Shown: piece after piece, positions 1-12,000 of the stretch
Numbering within the stretch: the stretch's first letter is position 1
Layout of the letters: the number at the start of each line of letters is the position of its first letter
Assembly: GCA_007844125.1 (NCBI GenBank)
Contig: CM017571.1
Coordinates: 26,908,954 to 26,972,953 of the forward strand
Direction: 5' to 3'
DNA length: 64,000 nucleotides
Source: Sinonovacula constricta
Taxonomy: Eukaryota; Mollusca; Bivalvia; Cardiida; Solecurtidae
Notes under the pieces: generated by a model
Told to the model about the DNA's origin: nothing
Database searches by the model: none
The model's input: the letters and a program-made list of their open reading frames with translations, nothing else
Made by a program: the position numbers and the translations under genes

Positions 1-245
1 CATCAAAGATATTCACTTCAGACCTGGAATCCTTGTTCATTTCCATAAGCAGAGCTTCTTAGTGACGGGGAGGTGATCCTAAAATTATTTCTGGCAGAGT
101 TATACTCCTTCTTGTAATTATTTTCCAGCACTGGGAAAGGTGAAGAGCGCTTTCTGTGGACAAATTTATGTTTTGCCGTGAAAGTGAAAATTTGCGAAAC
201 AGCAAAGAACACTGGATTGAATTATCGTCGCATATTACTTATAAA
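1..245. other. Intergenic, no recognised gene
   Basis: Short open frames occur on both strands, but none shows a recognisable domain or codon bias. Nothing else was recognised before the 33-bp repeat begins. Confidence 0.5.
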
Positions 246-263
246 GGTTATCTATGTTTACAA

Positions 264-575
264 AGATTTTGCTGCCAATATTTGTTTAAAGATTTTGCTG
301 CCAATATTATCTGCTTGTTAAACGAGTTCGCTTCCAATGTTATCTGTTTGTTAAAGGATTGTGCTGCAATTGTTATCTGTTTTTTAAAGGATTGTGCTGC
401 CAATGTTATCTGTTTGTTAAAGGATTGTGCTGCCAACATTATCTGTTTGTTAAAGGATTGTGCTGCCAATATTATCTGTTTGTTAAAGGATTATGCTGCC
501 AATAATATATGTTTGTTAAAATATTGTGCTGCTGCCAATATTATCTGTTTGTTAAAGAATTTTACTGCCAATATA
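264..575. repeat. 33-bp minisatellite, about 9 copies
   Basis: A tandem repeat whose unit starts GATTGTGCTGCCAAT and ends CTGTTTGTTAAAG. Most units are exactly 33 bp. The first copy is shortened and one near 515-550 carries a 3-bp GCT expansion. Because 33 is a multiple of three, both strands stay open and give an apparent 11-residue protein repeat (ICLLKDCAANI-like on the + strand). I read this as a by-product of the repeat length. There is no signal peptide, domain or splice context to argue for a gene. Confidence 0.85.
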
Positions 576-580
576 GGTAA

Positions 581-1300
581 TGAGGATCAAAACGTTTCAA
601 TAGTTTTGAAGATTCTTTAGACAATAGTATCTCCATCTACCAAGTGTATCCTAAGCTACGCATACACAACGAAAATATGTTTTTGTCGCAGAGATGCAAA
701 CTGTGTGTTTTATTATTTTCTTTTACATTTGATAAAAAGGTAAAACACACTAATACGGCAATTTTATACAACAAAGATTTGGTCCAGAGATCAAATGAAC
801 AAACGTTTTCCTGAAAGCTACTCACTTTTTTTACCTTCGCTAGGTTGCATGGGTATAATTAATGTGTTTTATTACTGATTTAGTAGGTACGTTTAAGTAC
901 TTCTTAGTACCTTAAGGCAGGGATCGTAAAACACGAGTATCGTGTAAGGAGGCCTACGTTATCAAAGAGAGGTCATTTAGGTCAATCATTCAATGCACCC
1001 AATCATTGGATCAATTCCATAAACGGTACAGTAACAAGAATACTGGGTGTGATCGTATGTTATAAGCACTAATCCATACTTGATTATGAAAGCATGGGTG
1101 AAATATTTCACTGATTAGATGTGAATTGTTTTTCAAATACAGACATTTACACAAAAAGTTTGATATAGTCTGCTACATACTTCGACGTGAACATTTGAGT
1201 TTTCGGCATGGTCGTACAGGGAGAGACAGATGAGGTCACCTATTCATATACTAAAAGCAAACAAAAATCTGTTTTGCTGGCTAATAATAAATTAGCCTAT
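581..1300. other. Intergenic, nothing recognised
   Basis: AT-rich unique-looking sequence. No gene, RNA gene or clear mobile element was recognised on either strand. Confidence 0.5.
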
Positions 1301-1329
1301 TGACTAATTACTCGCTGGATAACACTTTA

Positions 1330-1600
1330 ATATAGTTGTTAATACAACACCGCGACCAGTAATGGTCAATACAGCGACTTGTGGTTGTTTTGGTGGAAGA
1401 AGACCCCAGACAAATGTCTGTCTACAACCGCCATTACACCGCAGGTCAGCTGGAAGATCCCCACTCTTAAAATTAAGTCCTTTCCCCAAACGGAACTCGA
1501 GCCAACGTTGTGAGAGGGTAAGCAGAACAAAGGAGTTACAAATCAGTGACACTGCCACTACGCAATGGTCGCCCACCGCCGACCGACATTACATTTGTAT
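1330..1600 (-). mobile_element. tRNA-derived SINE remnant with central domain
   Basis: On the minus strand, positions 1503-1492 read GGCTCGAGTTCC, close to the Pol III B box consensus GGTTCGANTCC. They are preceded by a degenerate tRNA-like 5' part. Downstream on the minus strand, about 1465-1370, is a block starting TTCCAGCTGACCTGCG and containing TTGTCTGGGGTCTTCTTCC. This block aligns with the + strand block at 38712-38790. A tRNA-like head followed by a conserved central domain is the usual SINE layout. A short open frame through the block has no protein-like features. The limits are approximate and target duplications were not found. Confidence 0.55.
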
Positions 1601-3366
1601 AGATAACCTCCTAAACAGTCAGAACTGTTAAAGATAAAAGAATCTATAAAATGTTATTTATATACAAAATACGACCAAAATGCCTTGTTTTACCAAAATG
1701 AAGGTATGTTTTGGTCATGACTGCAAAATGGTTATTATTCCATGTCTATTGTGAGACTCTTCTGAACACTAATTAACAGTTAACTTGAAGACTCCGAAAC
1801 AATATTAATGTAGAACCAAAGACCGGTGGAAATGAACAACCATTCCACATGTTCATATTGAAGTTGCCTAAGGCGCCACATATATTACTGAAAAGGGTAC
1901 TCAAAAACATACTCCATGTCGTAATATACGACTTAAACACATATTTCTCGTTTGAGGTAGATTATAAAACTAAATCTTGTGTTCGACTTCAACATTTTGG
2001 TTTCGCCATTAGCATCAAAGCCCATAGTGGGGTGGGGGTGGGGGTTAATACAAACAACATATATAACCCTGAGTGTATCATTAAGACACAATATGCACGT
2101 TAAATACCCATAGAGTAGGGTCCTTTGTATACCACATGGCGCCAACAGATTAAGTTTATCGCCTTTCAATTACATTCATGTCACAAAAATGTGTCAAAAC
2201 GTCGCAAAGTTTTTATCTACGGTTTCAAGATGCAGGCTTTTCTTTCAACTTTTATTATTTACATTTCATATAAAAATCCCTCAAGTCTTCGATGCTTGCG
2301 CCGTAATTAAAGTAATCTTAGTGACAGGTTGAAACAGATAGACAAAAAACTTCTGCCAAAGAGTTGCATCTTTCCCTGCTTTCGCATTGCCGATAGACCA
2401 TTCTTATGATAAAGTGTGAGTAATATTTCGATTGTAAGTCATGCATAAATTGATAAAAACTTCGAAACATAAAAATGTAAAGTTTGCAAACACTTCACCT
2501 CTTTATACATTCGCTCTTAGGCGACAAGTATTCACACCTGGGCATCAAATTGACCAAAATGTTGCGTCTCGTTTTACACAATTAGAACGCCACGGATTAT
2601 GACACTGATTCAAATTAAATCGGATTTTCTTTTGTTAATCCGGCATAATAAATAAATTATCGGGCTAATTTGAAGTAAGAACTATCCAAATAATGAAGAA
2701 ACGTTTGTCCACATATAGTTAGGCCCCACTATGGTAACTTTTCTGCATTACACGTTCATTCAATGATTTGACGATTCCAAGTGAAAATATTCTGTACCAT
2801 TGGAGTAACTGGCACAATTTTGGAAGCAACTTGCGTCTCCATACAAAGATTAAAGAGATAGTTTGTACACGACACATAAAACCATACGAACCGCACATCT
2901 TTAAAGTAAATGTTTACTTTTGAGCCACCGTACTTACAGAGACACCTTCAGGGGCGGTTCTAGAACATTTGGTTGGGGGGGGGGGGATGGGTGGAGGGGA
3001 TTCGGAGGTTATGAGTTAAGATCCATTTAACTTTATCGCAGTAAATACTAGATATATGTATATATACACAATAAGGGACCCTAACTTCGACCTAAGCAGT
3101 CAACAGACACAATTTACTTTAAAAACTTAGTATTTTGTAAGCTTACATGTATGTGTTTTCATGATTCTTCTCCTTTACCTGGTTGGTGGGGGGATGCATC
3201 CCCATCACCCCACACCCACCCTGGACACCATATTACAATTTCTAATTGTTATATGCCATTAACTGCCTATGGGTGTGGTATCAAGAGTTAACAATTAAGT
3301 GATTATAAGTAATAAAATACTGGTGAAATTTTGAGTTTGGGCAACATATCAGCTGATGAATGTTTC
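1601..3366. other. Intergenic with G-rich tracts
   Basis: No gene was recognised. G-rich strings are present: three runs of 4-5 G at 2029-2044, and a G12 run followed by GGG-type runs at 2975-2999. The block around 2950-3230 starts with GGGGCGGTTCTAG and later has C-rich strings. It may be an old transposon end, but no matching terminal repeat was found. Confidence 0.45.
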
Positions 3367-4447
3367 TCTGAGTGTTGTAGCTATTGTCCCAATGTATAGT
3401 CTATGTTTATATGTCTGAGTGTTGTAGCTATTGTCCCAATGTATAGTCTATGTTTATATGTCTGAGTGTTGTAGCTATTGTCCCAATGTAAAGTCTATGT
3501 TTATATGTCTGAGTGTTGTAGCTATTGTCCCAATGTATAGTCTATGTTTATATGTCTGAGTGTTGTAGCTATTGTCCCAATGTATAGTCTATGTTTATAT
3601 GTCTGAGTGTTGTAGCTATTGTCCCAATGTATAGTCTATGTTTATATGTCTGAGTGTTGTAGCTATTGTCCCAATGTATAGTCTATGTTTATATGTCTGA
3701 GTGTTGTAGCTATTGTCCCAATGTAAAGTCTATGTTTATATGTCTGAGTGTTGTAGCTATTGTCCCAATGTATAGTCTATGTTTATATGTCTGAGTGTTG
3801 TAGCTATTGTCCCAATGTAAAGTCTATGTTTATATGTCTGAGTGTTGTAGCTATTGTCCCAATGTATAGTCTATGTTTATATGTCTGAGTGTTGTAGCTA
3901 TTGTCCCAATGTAAAGTCTATGTTTATATGTCTGAGTGTTGTAGCTATTGTCCCAATGTAAAGTCTATGTTTATATGTCTGAGTGTTGTAGCTATTGTCC
4001 CAATGTAAAGTCTATGTTTATATGTCTGACTGTTGTAGCTGTTGTCCCAATGTATAGTCTATGTTTATATGTCTGAGTGTTGTAGCTATTGTCCCAATGT
4101 ATAGTCTATGTTTATATGTCTGAGTGTTGTAGCTATTGTCCCAATGTATAGTCTATGTTTATATGTCTGAGTGTTGTAGCTATTGTCCCAATGTATAGTC
4201 TATGTTTATATGTCTGAGTGTTGTAGCTATTGTCCCAATGTAAAGTCTATGTTTATATGTCTGAGTGTTGTAGCTATTGTCCCAATGTATAGTCTATGTT
4301 TATATGTCTGACTGTTGTAGCTATTGTCCCAATGTAAAGTCTATGTTTATATGTCTGACTGTTGTAGCTATTGTCCCAATGTATAGTCTATGTTTATATG
4401 TCTGACTGTTGTAGCTATTGTCCCAATGTATAGTCTATGTTGATATG
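3367..4447. repeat. 47-bp minisatellite, 23 copies
   Basis: The unit begins TCTGAGTGTTGTAGCTATTG and ends TCTATGTTTATATG. The block is 1081 bp, exactly 23 x 47, with no internal indels seen. Almost all variation is at two sites: T/A in GTATAGT versus GTAAAGT, and G/C in TGAGTG versus TGACTG. One copy also has CTGTTG for CTATTG. The last copy ends TTGATATG and then the sequence becomes unique. The near-identity suggests recent expansion. No gene is associated with it. Confidence 0.95.
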
Positions 4448-5129
4448 AGGTGTTTGTTTTGCGTTTAAAGACCTGCCTGCTGTCCAATGCGTTGCGCTGT
4501 CGATTTACCACGGAATAATTCTTTTAGCGACTATTATTGGCATACTTTTACTCGTGTATAGGGCAAAAATGTCAGCTTTTTCAGCGCTTTGATTAAAAGG
4601 CGATTTCATGTTCAAGGTTACGCTAAGTAAAATAAGGTCAGAGTTGTTGAAATCTTGATTTACTTCATTCGATTTTCTTTCTCATCAAAGACTTTACTTC
4701 GTCTTAATCAGTATTTCGAATTATATTTCAATTACCATAGAAAACTTTTTAGCCTTTTCCCACCAATTTTACAATTACTCTGAAAAACAAAATCAACCCA
4801 TAAATTGATACAAACTTAAACGCAGACGAAAGTTCATAAGTTGTTTTATTTTGTTTGTATTGTTTGGTTTACTTTAAATCAAAGAAAATCAAAGTTAAAA
4901 CGCCTGTATGAAGTCCTTTATTGTGGTGGGAATATTTGAGATGTTTCGTCATAGATAAATCATCGAAATATATACTTCAAATCACTGAACTGTAATTGTT
5001 AAAATGATACCTTCAAAGATCGACACAATCGTTTGAAAACTGCTGGTTTACTTTCTTGAACTTATCACAATTATTCACTTTTAAAAATTTGATTAATAAA
5101 ACATTCATTAAATTTCTGATTACCTTTTA

Positions 5130-5130
<1 letters not shown>
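4448..5130. other. Intergenic, nothing recognised
   Basis: AT-rich sequence between the 47-bp array and the ATT run. I see no gene or element here. Confidence 0.5.

Positions 5131-5211
<81 letters not shown>
5131..5211. repeat. (ATT)27 microsatellite
   Basis: An uninterrupted ATT trinucleotide run. It is a simple repeat likely to be length-polymorphic. Confidence 0.95.
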
Positions 5212-5213
<2 letters not shown>

Positions 5214-8200
5214 ACAGTTTCATTTTAAATAGTTCATAAATTAGTATTTTAAGCTAAAATTATGGAGATGTTGAAAAAAACTTTAAGTGTAAGCGTATGA
5301 AACTATTACAAAAGCGAAATATCTACGTGTCCGTAAACGGGGACACTTACGATTATGGACAATTTTGTGTGTTCAAACGTGTGTTTCTCTTCTATAATTT
5401 TTGTGATGCTTTTCGCAATCTTGCCTAAATTGTCACTACCACTCCTTATAAACTTAATTGCAAAAGTCTTAATAAAATATAAGCTGAAGATCATTTGATA
5501 ACGAACAAGACGGACACATATAGATTATTAACGTATGTGCCTGCTAAACAAGAATAGTTCAGACTATGCAATAGTGTAGATCTAGCTCAGCTTACGTCCA
5601 CTGAGAGCTGTTTAATCAACATATACTCTATTAATTCCTACCTCTCCCAAGATATGGCGTATTACTTACGCAAAAAAAAAATAACTAAAAACTTAGTACA
5701 AGTTATTAAGAAATAAAGCATGATACGAGAGCTGTTTGTTGTAATATAGTAGTTTATTTTGTGGTCACGAGGGTCCGGGTTTAACGGCAAGAAAGAATAT
5801 CGTGTCTTATTTTAAACAGATCAGAAGTTTATTCTAATTTGATCATGCAACTCCCCTCCACATGAAATAACAGCACATACTAGAGCATGTACAAAAGCAT
5901 GTACAAGAATTAAAAGAAAAGTGAACAAAACAGTTCCACTTATATTAATTTTAATGCAAAAAATAATAAATAAATAAACAATGCACTGTAAAAATAACCA
6001 AACAATTTACAAACCGAATATGAATCCAAATCAGAGGACTTATAAGAATTTTAATAATTTAAACGTATGTTAACAGATTTAGAAATGTACACAAGACTTT
6101 TGTGTATTCTTAATATATCTTTCTTTTGTTGCCTTGTAGTGTTACTTCAAAACATATATTAAAAATATATAATTTACTAAATATATAGTGATCTGTTCAG
6201 AATAACAGGTCATTCAGCACTATTGGAGTCAAGGGCAGAAGTACATTAGGTCACTTGACATCCCGTTTAAGTAACAACATTCTTCCGGTGGAAATTGTCA
6301 CGTGTTTCCGGTTTGTTTGCACAAGAGCCACGTGTAACAAGTTCTTATACTTCATATCAAGTAGTGCAATTGTTCTGTTTTGGTTAAGTAATAAGTGCTT
6401 ATGCATAAAGAATTAGTAAGTTTAAGTAATGAATGCAAAGGGCATCCGCCCTAAAATTGATGTATTTGTATTATATATTCCTGGATAGGTAACTGTTTAA
6501 ACAATCGTTATACGGTGAAGATCTGTTTTTAAATAGTTATAACAGATTTACTTCTGTTTCATTGTACATTTGTGTCCGTTAAAGCGGGACACACACTTAC
6601 TGGATTCAAGGCCATGGGCCAAATGTTTATAATTTTGATATTTTTCTCGTATACTGCTAGTGGTATTGCTAACATAATGTTGTTTGTAATAAACCGAATG
6701 TAATTAAAGTATGACCATTGTACATTATTACAACGTGTCTGCCACATACAGTTATAAATTAATCGTTTTTTTATCATTTTTATTAGAAAAATATCTGTAA
6801 GCTTTGTTACTATGAACACATCACACGTTCGTTAACTTAGACAATGTCGTCTGCTCTTTTGCGATTAAAGTATAGTTCCTTGCATATCGTGTATTTCCTT
6901 CTGTCATCGTCAACATTGCTTAACTTGAGTTAACTTAAGAATAATTAAAAGATAAAGGAGGAGATGAAAAGGACCTAACTTGCAAAAAATGTTAGTCAAT
7001 AAACATTTGATTTATATTAATTTTGATTACACAACTTCAGAGAAATATTTGTCATCATTACTCTTCACACATTCATGCTTTTGGACAACACTGTCCACAC
7101 AGGGACGAAACATAACAAGGTCAATCTTTTTTCTTTCTGGAAGAACAATGTCAACTTGGTAACCATGTGTATGATGTCCATGAGAAGATGTGTTGTTGCT
7201 ATAAAGGAATAGGCGGTCATCTGTCATTCAATTTCACTTTCAATGCATGTAGCCAGTGAAGCATGTTTTCTGAAGATAGTCTGTAATACATAGTACATGG
7301 AAAACCGCCTAGAGGTTAAGAAAAACAACAAGTTGAACATCATTATTAAAAATCTTAGAATGGGAAAATAAGATTCTAATCTTTGATTAAGAATTTTAAT
7401 CAATTTTTATTTTTGTTAGACTGAAATTTATCAACTAGATGCACCAATTTGCTTACAATACCTCACACTGTGCAACTCCTTGGACTAAAGTTTGAGACCA
7501 TCCTGAAGAACAGCTTGGACAAGCATATCTTGGAATTGTTTCAGCTTAGTGCAGACCACTAGAAATGGTACAAGATATATGACAATATCTTTTGGTAATA
7601 TTGGGTAAATGGGTTGTCCTTTCCTTCAGCAGTGCATATTGCAATATGCACAGGTCATTTTATCGCTGTCAACTGCAGCAATGGGTGTTGGCGAGCCAAT
7701 CCTTACGACAACAGTTAAACAACAGTTTTATAGTTTGATTTTGATTGTTGTTTCACTTTCAGAAGACGTCGGTGTTTGAGTTTTACTACAATCATTACAA
7801 GTGCTACTTTTTTGCTTCTCGTTTTCGTACTCGGACTTGAAAAAAACAACAAGATGCAGATCGCAGTTGTTTTACCTCTGACGACATGTTTATTTTTTTA
7901 CGCAAATAAAAGGATGCCAAGTCATTATCTTACACACGCTTTTACTTTAAGTTTATAAGTTAATAATGGTGTCGGGGCTAGTTAATTGTCTGGGATGGTG
8001 TACTAAGCAGATGCTGTTCGTACTCGCAGGCGGCTATTACACTAACCCCTCCACTGTCGCATCTGATTGTAGGTTGATGTTGAATATTTTAATTTCGCTT
8101 TCTGTGGTCAAAAAGTTCGTGGCATTTATTTATTCATATGCAACAGTACAAAAGTTGATCTTTAAATGTGTGACTATATTTTTGCGTACTGGTTCTGAGA

Positions 8201-9024
8201 TGACTCATGTTCTGTCTGGCATAAGAATGCGTGCGACTTGGATTTTGTATTTAGCGCACTGAACACAAAACAGGGGCATAGTTTGCTTCAAAAACAATTT
8301 GAATTAAATAAATGAAAGTTAAATCCTGTCACTAGATAAGTTATATATTTATTATTATCTAACATATAATTCCGCTAAAAGGTTTGGATGAAAGGCTAGC
8401 GGCGTACTACTTTGAAGTTCCTTTGTTCCGTACAATGGTTTTAGATTGCTGAAATGGTTTACCAATTATGTAGTCAGATAGTAAAACGAGTTCATTGTGA
8501 TGCTTTTCAGAAAACAAATCTAGTCATTAATTGATTCGTTGCTCAACACAGACTGAGGTTTTCAGGTAAACAGCAGATGCCTACGTGAAATCTTAAAAAA
8601 AAGATAAGTGTTTTGGAATTTAACCATATAAAAACCTGTTTGTATAATTTTGCAAATTGCGAGTAATTTTGGTGTGTCTATTTTCGTAACAGAAAGCTCA
8701 GTTATGATTGAAGGGCGTGAGTAAATTGTAGCAACAATAGAGTTTACGCGCAGGGTAAAGTACTGCTTTGTCTTTCTTCGTGCGTGCATTATCTCGAAAC
8801 AAAACATTGACGGCACGTTTACATGAAACGGCAACATACTAATACAATGGGCCGTATGTTTGGAAAAATAAAATTTAAAAAGAAAACAAACAAGCAGACA
8901 TTTTGCATTGTTTAAATGAATTTCGTCTGAAAGTCAGAATAAAAAAAACATCAGATATTAAAAAAGACCGACACTTATAGTGCAGTCAATAAATTGTCGG
9001 CTTCGTCTAAAGGAGGTCCGAAAA
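5212..9024. other. Intergenic, no recognised gene
   Basis: Short frames of 60-98 codons exist here (for example + strand 7966-8262 and - strand 7227-7027), but none resembles a family I recognise. They lack splice context or a conserved motif. The sequence is mostly AT-rich and unique-looking up to the satellite edge. Confidence 0.5.
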
Positions 9025-12000
9025 TTACCAGAATCCTTAAACTGGTACTGGTATTGTTTCATTGGCAAAGCTGGGCTTATCACCAGAATCCTTAAAATGG
9101 TACTGGTATAGCTTCCTTGGGTAAGCTGGGCTTATCACCAGAATCATTATAATGGTACTGGTATTGTTTCATTGGCAAAGCTGGGCTTATCACCAGAATC
9201 CTTAAAATGGTACTGGTATAGCTTCCTTGGGTAAGCTGGGCTTATCACCAGAATCATTATAATGGTACTGGTATAGCTTCCTTGGCTAAGCTGGGCTTAT
9301 GTCGAGAATCCTTAAAATGGTACTGGTATAGCTTCCTTGGCTAAGCTGGGCTTATCACTAGAATCCTTAAACTTTAACAGGTATAGCTTCCTTGGCTAAG
9401 CTGGGCTTATCACCAGAATCCTAAAACGTTAACAGGTATAGCTTCTTTGGTTAAGCTGGGCTTATCACCAGAATCCTTAGACTGGTACTGGTATAGCTTC
9501 CTTGGCTTAGCTGGGCTGATCACCAGAATCTTTAAAATGGTACTGGTATAGCTTCCTTGGCTAAGCTGGGCTTATCACCAGAATCCTTAAACTGGTACTG
9601 GTATAGCTTCCTTGGCTTAGCTGGGCTTATGTCGAGAATCCTTAAACTGGTACTGGTATAGCTTCCTTGGCTTAGCTGGGCTTATCACCAGAATCCTTAA
9701 AATGGTACTGGTATAGCATCCTTGGCTAAGCTGGGCGTCTCACCAGAATCCTTAAAATGGTACTGGTATAGCTTCCTTGGGTTAGCTAGGCTTATGTCAA
9801 GAATACTTAAACTGGTACTGGTATAGGTTCCTTGGCTTAGCTGGGCTTATCACCAGAATCCTTAAAATGGTACTGGTATAGCTTCCTTGGCTAAGCTGGG
9901 CTTCTCACCAGAATCCTTAAAATGGTACTGGTATAGCATCCTTGGGTAAACTGGGCTTATCACCAGAATCCTTAAACTGGTACTGGTATAGCTTCCTTGG
10001 CTTAGCTGGGCTTATGTCGAGAATCCTTAAACTGGTACTGGTATAGCTTCCTTGGCTTAGCTGGGCTTATCACCAGAATCCTTAAAATGGTACTGGTATA
10101 GCTTCCTTGGCTAAGCTGGGCTTCTCACCAGAATCCTTAAATTGGTACTGGTATAACTTCCTTGGCTAAGTTGGGCTTCTCACCAGAATCCTTAAAATGG
10201 TACTGGTATAGCTTCCTTGGGTAAGCTGGGCTTATCACCAGAATCATTATAATGGTACTGGTATAGCTTCCTTGGCTAAGCTGGGCTTATGTCGAGAATC
10301 CTTAAAATGGTACTGGTATAGCTTCCTTGGCTAAGCTGGGCTTCTCACCAGAATCCTTCAAATGGTACTGGTATAGCTTCCTTGGGTAAGCTGGGCTTAT
10401 CACTAGAATATTTATAATGGTACTGGTATAGGTTCCTTGGCTAAGCTGGGCTTATCACCAGAATCCTTAAACTGGTACTGGTAAAGCTTCCTTGGCTAAG
10501 CTGGGATTCTCACCGGAATCCTTAAAATGGTACTAGTATAGCTTCCTTGGCTAAGCTGGGCTTATCACCAGAATCATTATAATGGTACTAGTATAGCTGC
10601 CTTGGCTAAGCTGGGCTTATCACCAGAATCCTTAAACTTTAACAGGTATAGCTTCCTTGGCTAAGCTGGGCTTATCACCAGAATCCTTAAACGTTAACAG
10701 GTATAGCTTCTTTGGGTAAGCTGGGCTTATCACCAGAATCCTTAAACTGGTACTGGTATAGGTTCCTTGGCTAAGCTGGGCTTATCACCAGAATCCTTAA
10801 ACTGGTACTGGTATAGCTTCCTTGGCTAAGCTGGGCTTGTCACCAGATTCCTTAAAATGGTACTTGTATAGCTTCCTTGGCTAAGCTGGGCTTATTACCA
10901 GAATCCTTAAACTGGTACTGGTATAGCTTCCTTGGCTTAGCTGGGCTGATCACCAGAATCTTTAAACTGGTACTGGTATAGCTTCCTTGGCTTAGCTGGG
11001 CTTATCACCAGAATCCTTAAACTGGTACTGGTATAGCTTCCTTGGCTTAGCTGGGCTTTTCACCAGAATCCTTAAACTGGTACTGGTATAGGTTCCTTGG
11101 CTTAGCTGGGCTTATCACCAGAATCCTTAAAATGGTACTGGTATAGCTTCCTTGGCTAAGCTGGGCTTCTCACCAGAATCCTTAAAATGGTACTGGTATA
11201 GCTTCCTTGGGTTAGCTGGGCTTATGTCGAGAATCCATAAACTGGTACTGGTATAGGTTCCTTGGCTATGCTGGGCTTTTCACCAGAATCCTTAAATTGG
11301 TACTGGTATAGCTTCCTTGGCTAAGCTGGGCTTCTCACCAGAATCCTTAAAATGGTACTGGTATAGCTTCCTTGGCTAAGCTGGGCTTATCACCAGAATC
11401 ATTATAATGGTACTGGTATAGCTTCCTTGGCTAAGCTGGGCTTATGTCGAGAATCCTTGAACTGGTACTGGTATAGGTTCCTTGGCTTAGCTGGGCTTAT
11501 CACCAGAATCATTATAATGGTACTAGTATAGGTTCCTTGGCTAAGCTGGGCTTATCACCAGAATCCTTAAACTGGTACTGGTATAGCTTCCTTGGCAAAG
11601 CTGGGCTTCTCACCGGAATCCTTAAAATGGTACTGGCATAGCTTCATTGGGTGAGCTGGGCTTACGGCCAGAATCATTATAATGGTACTGGTATAGGTTC
11701 CTTGGCTAAGCTGGGCTTATCACCAGAATCCTTAAATTGGTACTGGTATAGCTTCCTTGGCTAAGCTGGGCTTATGTCGAGAATCCTTAAAATGGTATTG
11801 GTATAGCTTCCTTGGCTAAGCTGGGCTTATCACCAGAATCCTTAAACTTTAACAGGTATAGCTTCCTTGGCTAAGCTGGGCTTATCACCAGAATCCTTAA
11901 ACGTTAACAGGTATAGCTTCTTTGGGTAAGCTGGGCTTATCACCAGAATCCTTAAACTGGTACTGGTATAGGTTCCTCGGCTAAGCTGGGCTTATCACCA

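Noticed and set aside
156..620. 154-codon frame with an 11-residue repeat as a repetitive protein
   Set aside because: It is produced by a 33-bp minisatellite. The opposite strand is also open, and there is no signal peptide or codon signal.
3367..4447. Regularly repeated units resembling a CRISPR array
   Set aside because: The copies are directly abutting 47-bp tandem repeats with no unique spacers. The context is clearly eukaryotic, and the same reasoning excludes the 33-, 55- and 60-bp arrays.
7027..7227. Minus-strand 66-codon frame with a polar, plausible-looking composition
   Set aside because: I could not link it to any family, and no splice or start context supports it. It is mentioned only as an unassigned frame.
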